From Leclercia pneumoniae (GTDB taxonomy: Bacteria; Pseudomonadota; Gammaproteobacteria; Enterobacterales; Enterobacteriaceae), in the NCBI RefSeq assembly GCF_017348915.1, contig NZ_CP071383.1, positions 558,001-622,000 on the forward strand: a stretch of DNA of 64,000 nucleotides. The letters run 5' to 3'. How positions within the stretch are numbered: position 1 is the stretch's first letter; every line of letters begins with the position of its first letter. This document shows, piece by piece, positions 1 to 8,597 of this stretch. A program made the position numbers and the translations under genes. Below the pieces are notes generated by a model. It had not been told where the DNA came from and did no database searches. It was given only the letters and a program-made list of their open reading frames with translations.

Positions 1-737
1 TCGCGCAGCTGACGGTCGAAGATCAGCCGTTTTGGCGGGCGGTTGGCGAAGCGGCGGCAGATATCCGTCAGGCGCGATCCGGTGAGATGCAGCTCGCTGG
101 CGTATTCCGGCACCGTCCAGTGCTGGTGGTAATGCGCGTCAATCAGCTGGGTAAAGCGCTGGAAAAGCTTTAGCTCGCCCCGCATGCCGCTTGAAGCATG
201 GTCGTCGAGCTTCGCGTTGCGCAGCAGCAACGTAAAGACCGCCTGGGCTAAAAGTACCAGCGTATGCTCGCGGCCGGGCAGCTGCGCGGTGGATTCGCGC
301 TTTATCAACTGCCAGTAGTGTTTTAGCGCCAAAAGCTCGTCCGGTTTATCGGCCAGCGAGAGGCAGATCCCCGGCAGGCCGAACGCCTCCCGGGTGCCGG
401 GATAGAGCACCTCCAGCAGCGGCCAGATCAGATCCTCGCGTACCGTCAGCACGTGGCCGTCGCTGTCCGATTCGGTGATGAACGCATGTGGCACAGACGG
501 CGGCGTGAGGACAAACAGCGGGGCCTGCACCGAGTAGCGGTGATCGTCAAGCTGCAGCTCAATCTGTCCAGTATCGAGAAAGTGCATCTGAAAATACTGG
601 TCGTGCCGGTGCGCCTGCATGTCGCGGCCAAAGAAGGCCGCCATGCGAGAAAACGACTGATAGTGCACATCGTCGGTGCCCAGGCTTTCGTCATACTCTT
701 TGCTGATATCAATGTTGGCGATAGGGCTCTGGCACAT
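1..737 (-). CDS. hpaA: HpaA, AraC-family activator of 4-hydroxyphenylacetate catabolism (partial, C-terminus off the left edge)
   Basis: AraC/XylS-type transcription factor. In E. coli W, HpaA activates the hpaBC monooxygenase genes in response to 4-hydroxyphenylacetate. About 245 of roughly 298 residues are visible. They open with MCQSPIANIDISKEYDESLG and hold an N-terminal cupin-like sensor (HRHDQYFQMHF near residues 44-54), then the start of the C-terminal double helix-turn-helix (ELHLTGSRLTDICRRF). The start is the ATG at 737-735, inside the 3' end of hpaX, so the two genes overlap by 29 nt and are probably translationally coupled. hpaBC would be expected further left. The name is secure from sequence and context; regulation is inferred from the family. 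Confidence 0.9.
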   Translation of the reverse strand, partial: MCQSPIANIDISKEYDESLGTDDVHYQSFSRMAAFFGRDMQAHRHDQYFQMHFLDTGQIELQLDDHRYSVQAPLFVLTPPSVPHAFITESDSDGHVLTVREDLIWPLLEVLYPGTREAFGLPGICLSLADKPDELLALKHYWQLIKRESTAQLPGREHTLVLLAQAVFTLLLRNAKLDDHASSGMRGELKLFQRFTQLIDAHYHQHWTVPEYASELHLTGSRLTDICRRFANRPPKRLIFDRQLR

Positions 738-2055
738 GGTCGTTCCTCTGTTGATCCTGCTGCGTCATCGGAATACGGGTCAGCACGAGCGCGCCAACCA
801 CCAGCAGCCCGGCGACAAACCACAAACCTGAGCTAAAGCTGCCGGTCGCGTCGCGCAGAATGCCGATCAGCAGCGGACTGACGGCCGATCCGACGTTACC
901 GATGGCGTTGATCACCGCCAGCGCCACCGCCCGGGACTGCAGGCTAATGACCCGATCCGGGGTGGTCCAGAAGATCGCCATAGCGGTAAAGGATCCGGTT
1001 GAGGCCATAATGATGCCAAGCAGCTGGATCAGGCCGTGATCCGTTGCGGAGGCCAGCATCCAGCCCGCCGCGGCGAACAGGTACGGCAGGATGGTGTGCT
1101 TTTTTCGCTCTTTTAGCCTGTCGGAGCGGCGGCTCCACCAGATCATCCCGAGGATGGTACAGAACTGGGGGATCGCCGCCAGCAGGCCGATCACGATATT
1201 GCTGCTGCCAGTGTTGAAGCTCTGGAGGATCTGCGGCGTCCAGATGTTGATGGCGCTCAGGGTGTTGGTCAGACAGAAGTAGGCCAGCGTGTAGAGCAGC
1301 ACCGCCGGGGTTAACACCTCGCGCAGCGTCGAGCGCGGGGTGGAAGGGTGCGCAATGGCCAGCTCCTGCTCACGGGCGATCATTGTTTTCAGCGCCCGCT
1401 TTTCGTCCTCGTCCAGCCAGCTCGCCTGGTCCGGTGTGTCGTTAAGATAAAACCAGGTCACCACCCCGAGCACCACGGAGGGCAGCCCCTCCAGCAGGAA
1501 CAGCCACTGCCAGCCTTTCAGGTTCCACAAGCCGTCCATCGCCAGAATATAGCCGGAGAGGATCGAGCCGAGCATCATGGTGACCGGCATAGCGATCATA
1601 AACAGCGCGTTGGCGCGGGCGCGATGGTATGCCGGGAACCACCAGGTAAGATAGACCAGGATCCCCGGCAGGAAGCCGGCTTCGGCAATCCCCACCAGCA
1701 TGCGCAGGCCGTAGAGGGTTTCCGGGCTGGTGGCGAACATCGTACAGGTGGAGGCGATGCCCCATACCACCATGATGCTGGCGATCCAGCGGCGCGCACC
1801 TACCTTCGCCAGCATGATGTTGCTCGGGATCCCGCACAGGACATAGGTGACGTAAAACAGCGTGGCGGCCAGGCCAAACATGGTAGAGGTCAGGCCCAGA
1901 TCCTTGCCCATCGTCAGCCCGGCAAAGCCGATGTTGATGCGGTCAAGGAAGGAAAAGACAAACAGAATAAAGAGAAACACGATCAAACGACGGAACAGCT
2001 TGTTAATGGCACGATGTTCAACGGCTTTTTCATCTTGCAGGGTAGAGGTCGTCAT
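709..2055 (-). CDS. hpaX: HpaX, 4-hydroxyphenylacetate permease (MFS)
   Basis: Major facilitator of the anion:cation symporter type, expected in the inner membrane with 12 helices, importing 4-hydroxyphenylacetate. The 448 residues start after a short hydrophilic N-terminus. The first transmembrane segment (LIVFLFILFVFSFLDRINIG) ends in the D-R motif usual for this subfamily. It sits 21 nt downstream of the hpaI stop and its last codons overlap the hpaA start, so it belongs to the catabolic operon. Length and sequence agree with HpaX of E. coli W and Salmonella as I recall them. Confidence 0.92.
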   Translation of the reverse strand: MTTSTLQDEKAVEHRAINKLFRRLIVFLFILFVFSFLDRINIGFAGLTMGKDLGLTSTMFGLAATLFYVTYVLCGIPSNIMLAKVGARRWIASIMVVWGIASTCTMFATSPETLYGLRMLVGIAEAGFLPGILVYLTWWFPAYHRARANALFMIAMPVTMMLGSILSGYILAMDGLWNLKGWQWLFLLEGLPSVVLGVVTWFYLNDTPDQASWLDEDEKRALKTMIAREQELAIAHPSTPRSTLREVLTPAVLLYTLAYFCLTNTLSAINIWTPQILQSFNTGSSNIVIGLLAAIPQFCTILGMIWWSRRSDRLKERKKHTILPYLFAAAGWMLASATDHGLIQLLGIIMASTGSFTAMAIFWTTPDRVISLQSRAVALAVINAIGNVGSAVSPLLIGILRDATGSFSSGLWFVAGLLVVGALVLTRIPMTQQDQQRNDHVPEPYRQH

Positions 2056-2076
2056 GCTGCGCTCCTGATCTTACCT

Positions 2077-2874
2077 TTAGTAGACGGATTTATTGTTATT
2101 TACTGACGTAACCGGTTTATCGATAAAGCGTGCGGCCAGCGCTTCGGCGCTGCGGGCGAGTAGAGTAGTGTCGACGCCAACCGCGACGAACAGCGCCCCG
2201 AGCTCGAGATAGCGTTTTGCCAGCGCCTCGTTCGCCATCAGAATGCCGGGGGCTTTCCCCGCCTCGCGGATTTGCGCGATGGCCCGTTCGATGGCGGCCT
2301 GCACCTCGGGGTGTTGCGGGTTACCAGCAAAACCCATGTCGGCGCTGAGATCTGCCGGGCCAATAAACACGCCGTCGACGCCTTCCACGTCGAGGATCTG
2401 CGGCAGGTTTTTCAGCGCCTCGCGAGTTTCGATTTGCACCAGTACGCACATGGCGTCGTTGGCCTGTTGCAGGTAATCCGGGATGCGGTTCCAGCGTGAT
2501 GCCCGCGCCAGCGCGCTGCCGACCCCACGGATACCCGCAGGCGGATAGCGGGTAGCGCTCACCGCCAGACGGGCTTCGTCGGCGTTCTGCACCATCGGCA
2601 CCAGCAGCGTTTGCGCCCCCACGTCCAGCAGCTGTTTGATCTGCACCGGATCGTTCCATGACGGGCGTACCACCGGCTGGCTGGCATAGGGGGCGATGGC
2701 CTGCAGCTGGGTTAAAACCGTCTGCACGCTGTTCGGGGCGTGCTCTCCGTCGATCAGCAGCCAGTCGAAGCCTGCGCCCGCCAGCAGTTCCGCGCTGTAG
2801 CTGCTGGTCAGTCCCAGCCACAAACCGATTTGCGGTGTTCCGGCTTTCAGTGCCGTTTTGAATGCGTTTTGCAT
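2077..2874 (-). CDS. hpaI: HpaI, 4-hydroxy-2-oxoheptane-1,7-dioate aldolase
   Basis: Metal-dependent class II aldolase that cleaves 4-hydroxy-2-oxoheptane-1,7-dioate to pyruvate and succinic semialdehyde, the last step of the homoprotocatechuate meta-cleavage route. The residues known from the E. coli HpaI structure fall at the same numbers here: D42 and H45 ([11 protein letters not shown]), R70, E149 (VQIE) and D175 (IGPADLS). The 265 residues match the usual 262-267. The start codon at 2874 lies 9 nt after the hpaH stop, so both are in one transcript. Cytoplasmic. Confidence 0.95.
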   Translation of the reverse strand: MQNAFKTALKAGTPQIGLWLGLTSSYSAELLAGAGFDWLLIDGEHAPNSVQTVLTQLQAIAPYASQPVVRPSWNDPVQIKQLLDVGAQTLLVPMVQNADEARLAVSATRYPPAGIRGVGSALARASRWNRIPDYLQQANDAMCVLVQIETREALKNLPQILDVEGVDGVFIGPADLSADMGFAGNPQHPEVQAAIERAIAQIREAGKAPGILMANEALAKRYLELGALFVAVGVDTTLLARSAEALAARFIDKPVTSVNNNKSVY

Positions 2875-2883
2875 AGTCGTCTC

Positions 2884-3687
2884 CTAGACAAAGCGGCAGC
2901 TGATGGACCCCATGTTGCCGTAGTCCACGTGGAAGGTGTCGCCCCGGCTGGCGGCAACCGGGCGGGTAAAGGAGCCGCCGAGGATGATCTGGCCGGGTTC
3001 AAGCTGAACGTCGTACGGCGCGAGCTTGTTCGCCAGCCACGCCACCCCGTTCGCCGGGTGGTTAAGCACGCCTGCGGCGACGCCGGTCTCTTCGATGACG
3101 CCGTTGCGATAGAGCAGAGCGGAGATCCAGCGCAGATCTAGTTCGTCGGGCTTAATTGGGCGGCCGCCGAGGATCACCCCCGCGTTGGCGGCGTTATCGG
3201 AGATGGTGTCGAACACCTTGCGCGGGCGCTGGGTTTCAGGATCAACGTTGTGACAGCGGGCGTCGATCAGTTCCAGGGCGGGGATCACGTAGTCCGTGGC
3301 GTTGTAGACGTCGAAGATCGTGCAGTTTGGGCCGCGCAGGGGTTTTGCCAGCACGAAGGCCAGCTCCACTTCAATGCGCGGGACGATAAAGCGATCGACG
3401 GGGATGTCGCTGCCATCGTGGAAGAACATATCGTCCAGCAGCGCGCCATAGTCCGGCTCGCTAATCTGCGAGCTGGCCTGCATCGCTTTGGAGGTCAGAC
3501 CGATCTTATGGCCCTTCAGCACGCGGCCCTCGGCAATTTTCAGGCTCACCCATTCGCGCTGAACAGCGTAGGCGTCTTCTATGGTGATCTCCGGATACTC
3601 CAGCGAGATCGCGCGGATCTGCTCCCGGGACTGTTCCGCCTGATGCAGGCGGTGGGCGATCAGGGTGTGGGTATGTTTGTCGAGCAT
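2884..3687 (-). CDS. hpaH: HpaH, 2-oxo-hept-4-ene-1,7-dioate hydratase
   Basis: Hydratase of the fumarylacetoacetate-hydrolase/MhpD superfamily that adds water to 2-oxohept-4-ene-1,7-dioate, producing the substrate of HpaI. The 267 residues carry the expected metal-binding stretch [14 protein letters not shown] near residues 110-122 and [12 protein letters not shown] earlier. Gene order hpaF-hpaH-hpaI is as in other enterobacteria. Unlike the tight spacing elsewhere in the operon, 129 nt separate it from hpaF, and that gap holds a palindromic repeat. Confidence 0.95.
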   Translation of the reverse strand: MLDKHTHTLIAHRLHQAEQSREQIRAISLEYPEITIEDAYAVQREWVSLKIAEGRVLKGHKIGLTSKAMQASSQISEPDYGALLDDMFFHDGSDIPVDRFIVPRIEVELAFVLAKPLRGPNCTIFDVYNATDYVIPALELIDARCHNVDPETQRPRKVFDTISDNAANAGVILGGRPIKPDELDLRWISALLYRNGVIEETGVAAGVLNHPANGVAWLANKLAPYDVQLEPGQIILGGSFTRPVAASRGDTFHVDYGNMGSISCRFV

Positions 3688-3713
3688 GGCGATATCCTGT
3701 TGTATTGTTTTCT

Positions 3714-3799
3714 CCCTCTCCCTGTGGGAGAGGGCCGGGGTGAGGGCGTCAGGCCTCAGAGCTATCCCCTCACCCTAACCCTCTCCCAAAGGGAGAGGG
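3714..3799. repeat. Palindromic extragenic repeat, two inverted units (copy 1)
   Basis: Two hairpins, CCCTCTCCC-TGT-GGGAGAGGG (3714-3734) and CCCTCTCCC-AAA-GGGAGAGGG (3779-3799), flank complementary arms (CCGGGGTGAGGG against CCCTCACCCTAA). This gives a larger composite palindrome. The same core recurs at 46804-46823, 47583-47603 and 53131-53151. It sits inside the hpa operon between hpaF and hpaH and could act as an mRNA stability or partial-termination element. Confidence 0.8.
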
Positions 3800-3816
3800 G
3801 ACTGGCTGTGCCGCTA

Positions 3817-4197
3817 TTATTTAAACAACGCGTGCACGTTGTTTTGCTTGTAATTGAGCGTCGGATGCAGCTCCTCTATTTCAAACGACAGTGCCAGATA
3901 GCGTGCTTCCATCAGCCCGGCGAAATGGTCTTTAATCAGCGCAAACAGCATCTCGCCCACCTGTTGACGGCTTTCCAGGCTGCGCCCCGCGCCAATCTTC
4001 AGCGTCATGTGCACGAAGGCATAATCGTGTTTCCCGTCGGCCATCTGCCAGGTGTCCAGCCAGTGGGCGCGGCTGCGGATACCGCCGATCGGAAAGATAC
4101 CCGTGGCGGCCAGCGCCGCGTTCACCCTGGCAAACAGCCCCGGCAGGTCGGCCTGCTCGCGGATGTTGTCGGTACATTCAGCAATAAAGTGCGGCAT
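3817..4197 (-). CDS. hpaF: HpaF, 5-carboxymethyl-2-hydroxymuconate delta-isomerase
   Basis: Small trimeric isomerase (126 residues) related to 4-oxalocrotonate tautomerase, converting 5-carboxymethyl-2-hydroxymuconate to its 2-oxo isomer. Pro2, which becomes the catalytic N-terminal proline after Met removal, is present (MPHFIAECTDNI). The start lies 9 nt after the hpaD stop. Sequence and length fit HpaF/HpcD of E. coli. Cytoplasmic, third step of the homoprotocatechuate pathway. Confidence 0.94.
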   Translation of the reverse strand: MPHFIAECTDNIREQADLPGLFARVNAALAATGIFPIGGIRSRAHWLDTWQMADGKHDYAFVHMTLKIGAGRSLESRQQVGEMLFALIKDHFAGLMEARYLALSFEIEELHPTLNYKQNNVHALFK

Positions 4198-4206
4198 GAT
4201 GGCTCC

Positions 4207-5058
4207 TTACGCGGGCAGCGGGAAAACGGCGTTAACCTGACCGGTACCGGAGCTGGCGAACAGCTCGGTGAGGAACTCCACTTTGCCGTCGTATTTGTCC
4301 CAGCCGAGCATCCCCAGCAGCATCACCGTGTCGTGCATGTTGCCCTCGCCGTAGCAGTAATCGGCGTATTCCGGCAGCATGCTGCAAAACTCTTTGAACT
4401 GGCCCTCGCGCCACAGCTTGACCACGCGCTCGTCCATCTGACGGTCAAACTCGCGGGTGTAACTGTTCATCCCTTCTTCCGCGCGCTGGTCGTCGATGAA
4501 GCGGTGCGAGAGTGAGCCGCTGGCAAGTACCGCCACGGTGCCGTCATATTTTTCGATGGCGCTGACGATGGCCTCGCCGAGCCTGCGGCTGTCGGCAAAA
4601 TCGTGAACGGTGCAGAACGCCGAAATGGAAACCACTTTGAAGTGCTTATCCGCGTTCATGTAGCGCATTGGCACCAGCGTGCCGTACTCCAGCTTCAGGC
4701 TCGGGATGTTGTGCGCTTTGGCGCGCACGCCGAGCTTCACCGCCTCGTCGGCGATCAACTGCCCGAGTTCCGGGTTGCCGTCGTAGTCGTAGGTCATGTC
4801 GCGGATAAAGTGCGGCAGCTCGTTGCTGGTGTAGACGCCGGAAAAATGGTCCGCACAGTTAATGTGATAGGCGCTGTTCACCAGCCAGTGGGTGTCGAAG
4901 ACGATAATGGTATCGACCCCCAGCTCGCGGCAGCGCTTGCTGATCTCTTTATGCCCGTCAATGGCCGACTGGCGGCAGCCGTGGTTTTTGCCCGGCAGTT
5001 CGGAAAGGTACATCGACGGCACGTGGGTGATTTTTGCCGCTAACGCTAAGGTGCCCAT
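4207..5058 (-). CDS. hpaD: HpaD, homoprotocatechuate (3,4-dihydroxyphenylacetate) 2,3-dioxygenase
   Basis: Class III (LigB-type) extradiol dioxygenase that opens the ring of 3,4-dihydroxyphenylacetate using a divalent metal. The 283 residues equal the E. coli C enzyme in length. The N-terminal HVPSMYL histidine, FDTHW near residue 54 and HRFIDDQR near residue 186 are candidate metal and acid-base positions. Only 1 nt separates its ATG from the hpaE stop, so translation is probably coupled. Ring cleavage yields 5-carboxymethyl-2-hydroxymuconate semialdehyde for HpaE. Confidence 0.94.
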   Translation of the reverse strand: MGTLALAAKITHVPSMYLSELPGKNHGCRQSAIDGHKEISKRCRELGVDTIIVFDTHWLVNSAYHINCADHFSGVYTSNELPHFIRDMTYDYDGNPELGQLIADEAVKLGVRAKAHNIPSLKLEYGTLVPMRYMNADKHFKVVSISAFCTVHDFADSRRLGEAIVSAIEKYDGTVAVLASGSLSHRFIDDQRAEEGMNSYTREFDRQMDERVVKLWREGQFKEFCSMLPEYADYCYGEGNMHDTVMLLGMLGWDKYDGKVEFLTELFASSGTGQVNAVFPLPA

Positions 5059-5059
5059 A

Positions 5060-6526
5060 TCAGATACCCCACTTTGGAATCGGATGGTTGCCCATCGAGA
5101 TGCAGACGTTTTTCATCTCGGCGAACACTTCAAAGCTGTACTCGCCGCCCTCGCGCCCGGTGCCGGAGGCCTTCACGCCGCCAAACGGCTGGCGCAGGTC
5201 GCGCACGTTCTGGGTGTTGACAAACACCATGCCCGCTTCGATGTTGCGCGCCAGGCGCAGCACTTTGCTGACGTCCTGGGTCCAGATATACGACGCCAGG
5301 CCGTACTCCACGTCGTTGGCCAGGCGCAGCCCTTCCGCTTCGTCCTTAAACGGCAGCAGGCAGGCCACCGGCCCGAAGATCTCCTCCTGGGCCACCCGCA
5401 TCCGGTTATCGACATCCGCCAGCACCGTCGGGCGCAGGAAGTTGCCGCCTTTCAGGTGCGCAGGCAGATCGGTGGGTTTATCCGGCCCGCCCGCCAGCAG
5501 GGTCGCCCCTTCCTCAATACCGAGGCGGATATAGCCGGAGACTTTTTCCCAGTGCTGGGCGCTAATCAGCGCGCCAACCTGGGTGTTTGGATCGGTCGGG
5601 TCGCCCACCCGCAGGCGGCTGGCGCGTTCGGCGAAGCGTTTAACAAATTCCGGGTAGATGCTCTGCTGAATGAAAATGCGCGAACCGGCGGTGCAGCGCT
5701 CGCCGTTGATCGAGAAGATGGTGAACAGGGCAGCGTCCAGGGCGCGTTCGATGTCGGCATCGTCAAAAATCAGCACCGGCGATTTGCCGCCCAGCTCCAT
5801 TGAGTATTTTTTCAGCCCGGCGTTTTTCATGATGTTGCGCCCGGTGGCGGTGCCGCCAGTGAACGAGACGGCACGCACGTCGTGATGGCGCACCAGCGCA
5901 TCGCCGGCCGTCGCGCCATAGCCCTGCACCACGTTCAGCACCCCCGCCGGGATACCCGCCTCCAGCGCCAGCTCGCCTAAGCGGTCGGCGGTCAGCGGGG
6001 AGAGTTCAGACATCTTCAGTACCGCAGTGTTACCCAGCGCCAGGCACGGCGCGACCTTCCAGGTGGCGGTCATAAAGGGCACGTTCCACGGCGAGACCAG
6101 CGCGCACACGCCCACCGGCTGCACCAGGGTGTAGTTGAGCATGGTGTCATCGACTGGATAGGTTTTGCCGTTCATCTGCTGGCACACCTCGGCGAAGAAC
6201 TCGAAGTTGTGCGAGGCGCGTGGGATCAGTACGTTTTTGGTCTGGTGGATCGGCAGGCCGGTGTCGGCGGTCTCCATGGCGGCGATCGCCGGGACGTTCT
6301 CGTCGATCAGCTCCCCCAGCCGGCGCATCAGGCGCGCGCGCTCTTTCATCGGCAGGTTGGCCCATTTCGGGAAGGCTTCTTTCGCGGCGGCGACCGCCTG
6401 ATGGATTTCCGCTTCACCGCCGGAGGCCACTTCCGCTAAGACCTCTCCGGAGGCCGGGTTGGTGGTGTGGAAGTAGTCGCTACCCGCCACGTTTTTGCCG
6501 TTGATCCAATGGTTTATCTTTTTCAT
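5060..6526 (-). CDS. hpaE: HpaE, 5-carboxymethyl-2-hydroxymuconate semialdehyde dehydrogenase
   Basis: NAD-dependent aldehyde dehydrogenase (488 residues) that oxidises the ring-cleavage semialdehyde to 5-carboxymethyl-2-hydroxymuconate. The catalytic glutamate E244 (MELGGKSPVL) and nucleophilic cysteine C278 (NGERCTAGSR) are in their family contexts, and the cofactor-loop signature FTGGTATG lies near residues 222-229. The ATG overlaps the hpaG stop by 4 nt (ATGA), the usual coupling in this operon. Generic aldehyde dehydrogenase families are similar; context fixes the role. Confidence 0.95.
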   Translation of the reverse strand: MKKINHWINGKNVAGSDYFHTTNPASGEVLAEVASGGEAEIHQAVAAAKEAFPKWANLPMKERARLMRRLGELIDENVPAIAAMETADTGLPIHQTKNVLIPRASHNFEFFAEVCQQMNGKTYPVDDTMLNYTLVQPVGVCALVSPWNVPFMTATWKVAPCLALGNTAVLKMSELSPLTADRLGELALEAGIPAGVLNVVQGYGATAGDALVRHHDVRAVSFTGGTATGRNIMKNAGLKKYSMELGGKSPVLIFDDADIERALDAALFTIFSINGERCTAGSRIFIQQSIYPEFVKRFAERASRLRVGDPTDPNTQVGALISAQHWEKVSGYIRLGIEEGATLLAGGPDKPTDLPAHLKGGNFLRPTVLADVDNRMRVAQEEIFGPVACLLPFKDEAEGLRLANDVEYGLASYIWTQDVSKVLRLARNIEAGMVFVNTQNVRDLRQPFGGVKASGTGREGGEYSFEVFAEMKNVCISMGNHPIPKWGI

Positions 6527-7800
6527 TTTGTTGTCTCCTCGCTGACAATCCGGTTGACCAGGCGACCTACGCCTTCCACTTCCACCACCACTTCATCGCC
6601 CGGGACCACGTCGGAGAGTCCCTTCGGCGTGCCGGTGGCAATCATGTCGCCCGGCTGCAGGGTCATAAATTCACTCAGATACGCGATCAGGAACGGGATG
6701 CTGAAGATCAGATCTGCCGTCGTGCCTTCCTGTCGCAGTTCGCCGTTGACGAAGGTGCGCAGGGTGAGGTTGTGCGGATCGGGAATGGCGGCTTTCGGCA
6801 CGATGTTCGGGCCGATCGGCGTTAGCCCGTCGCGGCTTTTCACCCGCAGGTTGGGGCGGTAGTAGTTTTCGAGATAGTCGCGGATGGCGTAATCGTTGCA
6901 GAGGGTGTAGCCCGCAACAAAGTCCATCGCGTCGGCCTCACTGACCTTACGCGCGGTTTTGCCGATGACCACCACCAGCTCCGCCTCATAGTGCATGTAC
7001 TCGACGTTGTTCGGGCGCACCGACGTCTGGTTATCACCGTTAAGGGTGTTCGGCGCTTTAATAAACACCAGCGGCTCGGTGGGCGGGGTGAAGGCCAGTT
7101 CGCTGGCGTGATCGGCGTAATTCAGCCCGAGGGCAAACAGCGTGGCATGCGGGGGGGTGGCCGGTGTAATGGCGACGTCGCGCTCATCCACTACCGGGTT
7201 TTCCAGCGGCGGGAAACCTTCAGCCAGAATGCGCACGCGATCGCCGGGACGGATCTCGGCGCGGGTGTGCGGGGTACCCAGCAGAATGGCGTCACCGGGT
7301 TGGAGGGTGGCGAATTCGCTCAGGGCGCTCAGCAGTTCGGCGGCATTGCGCTCGAGATCGCCGGTGTTCCAGTGGTCAGCTTCGCGGCCATTGATTTCGG
7401 TGATGATGTTCAGGTTATCGATATTATCAACGTCGGCCAGTTCACCGAGCGGGCAAAAGCCGTCGCGGCATTTCGCCTTGATGGCCGGGCGGTAAAAGCT
7501 CTCTTCCGGCAGGCTCACGTCGTTCGCCAGCGCATAACCGGCGATGTAGTGCTGCGCCTCGTCTACCCGCACGCGGCTGGCGGTTTTGCCAACAATCAAC
7601 GCAACCGTCGCCCCGCTCAGCACCTTTTCACCGGCGGGGTGGGGGATCGGCTCACCGGCCTGAATCACCGTATTGTGCGGTTTGATAAACCATACCGCTG
7701 TTTTAGGCGGTGTGTTGTAGGGGGGCTGTCCAAATTTCTCTTGCCAGGCGGCAAGCTGGCTGCGGTGGTTGAGGGCGACTGCGAAAACCGTACCTTTCAT
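6523..7800 (-). CDS. hpaG: HpaG, bifunctional OPET decarboxylase / HHDD isomerase (tandem FAH domains)
   Basis: Promoter-proximal gene of the meta operon. The 425 residues contain two fumarylacetoacetate-hydrolase-fold domains, roughly 1-205 and 210-425, each with a central AxxVGKTA/VVIGKTARKV-like strand. This is the fused HpaG architecture. It decarboxylates 5-oxopent-3-ene-1,2,5-tricarboxylate and isomerises 2-hydroxyhepta-2,4-diene-1,7-dioate. The ATG at 7800 follows an AGGAGAGA-type ribosome site. Upstream lies the divergent control region shared with hpaR. Confidence 0.95.
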   Translation of the reverse strand: MKGTVFAVALNHRSQLAAWQEKFGQPPYNTPPKTAVWFIKPHNTVIQAGEPIPHPAGEKVLSGATVALIVGKTASRVRVDEAQHYIAGYALANDVSLPEESFYRPAIKAKCRDGFCPLGELADVDNIDNLNIITEINGREADHWNTGDLERNAAELLSALSEFATLQPGDAILLGTPHTRAEIRPGDRVRILAEGFPPLENPVVDERDVAITPATPPHATLFALGLNYADHASELAFTPPTEPLVFIKAPNTLNGDNQTSVRPNNVEYMHYEAELVVVIGKTARKVSEADAMDFVAGYTLCNDYAIRDYLENYYRPNLRVKSRDGLTPIGPNIVPKAAIPDPHNLTLRTFVNGELRQEGTTADLIFSIPFLIAYLSEFMTLQPGDMIATGTPKGLSDVVPGDEVVVEVEGVGRLVNRIVSEETTK

Positions 7801-7839
7801 TGCTCTCTCCTCAGGCTCTGTTGCCCGGTTTTGAGTTCG

Positions 7840-7887
7840 TTAATATATTAATGAATAGGTTTTAGGCTTTCGTTCGGACATTGGCAA
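7840..7887 (-). promoter_or_regulatory. Candidate Pg promoter of the hpa meta operon with HpaR operator
   Basis: On the minus strand TTGCCA (7887-7882) and TAAAAC (7864-7859) are separated by 17 nt, placing transcription start near 7852. Immediately there lies the perfect 12-nt palindrome TTAATATATTAA (7840-7851). HpaR of E. coli W is known to repress Pg from a palindrome overlapping the start site, so this is the likely OPR1 equivalent. The match is positional and was not compared base by base with the E. coli W site. Confidence 0.6.
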
Positions 7888-8070
7888 ACGGAAGTGAAAT
7901 ATTTGTGATATCAATAACAATAAATTTACATATTTATAATAATTGTGTTTATATACAGTGAGTTAATGTTTTTATCTGTTTTCTGGTAGACTTTTTTCTT
8001 CACGTGAAGGCGGCAGTCAGAGTCCGTCGGAGACGATTGTTAGCTTGTTAATGATTTTAAGGGAGGTGCT

Positions 8071-8511
8071 ATGCACAACTCACTCACCATTGCTTTGCTT
8101 CAGGCCAGGGAAGCGGCGATGGCCTGGTTTCGCCCCATCGTCAAACGCCATAATCTGACGGAGCAGCAGTGGCGCATCGTGCGCGTGCTGGCTGAAAACC
8201 CGAATATGGATTTCCACGATCTCGCCTTTCGAACCTGCATTCTGCGCCCCAGCCTGACCGGCATCCTCACCCGGATGGAGAGCGTAGGGCTGGTGTTGCG
8301 ATTAAAACCGGTGAATGACCAGCGCAAACTCTATGTTTCGCTTACCAAAGAGGGGCAGGCGCTGTACGCCCACGCCCAGGCCGAAGTGGAAGAGGTGTAT
8401 CAGCAGATCGAGGCGGAATTTACCGCAGAGAAGATGCAGCAGTTGACCGGACTATTGCGGGAGTTTATTGCGCTGGGTCAGCAGCGCTCCGCCAGGCAGG
8501 ATGAAGAGTAA
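8071..8511 (+). CDS. hpaR: HpaR, MarR-family repressor of homoprotocatechuate degradation
   Basis: MarR-type winged-helix dimer of 146 residues. The helix-turn-helix and wing occupy about residues 45-95 ([20 protein letters not shown], then [14 protein letters not shown]). In E. coli W it represses the meta operon and is relieved by homoprotocatechuate pathway aromatics. It is transcribed divergently from hpaG across a 270-nt AT-rich gap. The start ATG follows a strong GGGAGGTGCT ribosome site. HpcR is the synonym. Confidence 0.93.
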   Translation: MHNSLTIALLQAREAAMAWFRPIVKRHNLTEQQWRIVRVLAENPNMDFHDLAFRTCILRPSLTGILTRMESVGLVLRLKPVNDQRKLYVSLTKEGQALYAHAQAEVEEVYQQIEAEFTAEKMQQLTGLLREFIALGQQRSARQDEE

Positions 8512-8539
8512 ATTCTGCAAACGATCAGGACGATTTTCG

Positions 8540-8566
8540 TAAAGTTTTCCCTTACCAGGCCGAAAA
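8540..8566 (+). promoter_or_regulatory. Sigma-28 (FliA) promoter of tsr
   Basis: TAAAGTTT at 8540-8547, an 11-nt spacer, then GCCGAAAA at 8559-8566. This fits the flagellar class III consensus (TAAAGTTT-N11-GCCGATAA) with one mismatch. It lies 31 nt before the tsr start codon, so chemoreceptor expression should follow flagellar assembly. Confidence 0.9.
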
Positions 8567-8597
8567 TTCTGTTATCTGTCTGGTGGAAAGAGAAAAA

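Noticed and set aside
3714-3799. Repeated CCCTCTCCC units considered as a CRISPR array
   Set aside because: Units are inverted rather than direct, have no uniform spacers, and copies are scattered over 50 kb.
3250-4515. 421-codon plus-strand frame across hpaH, hpaF and hpaD
   Set aside because: It runs antisense through three recognised genes and through the palindromic repeat at 3714-3799.
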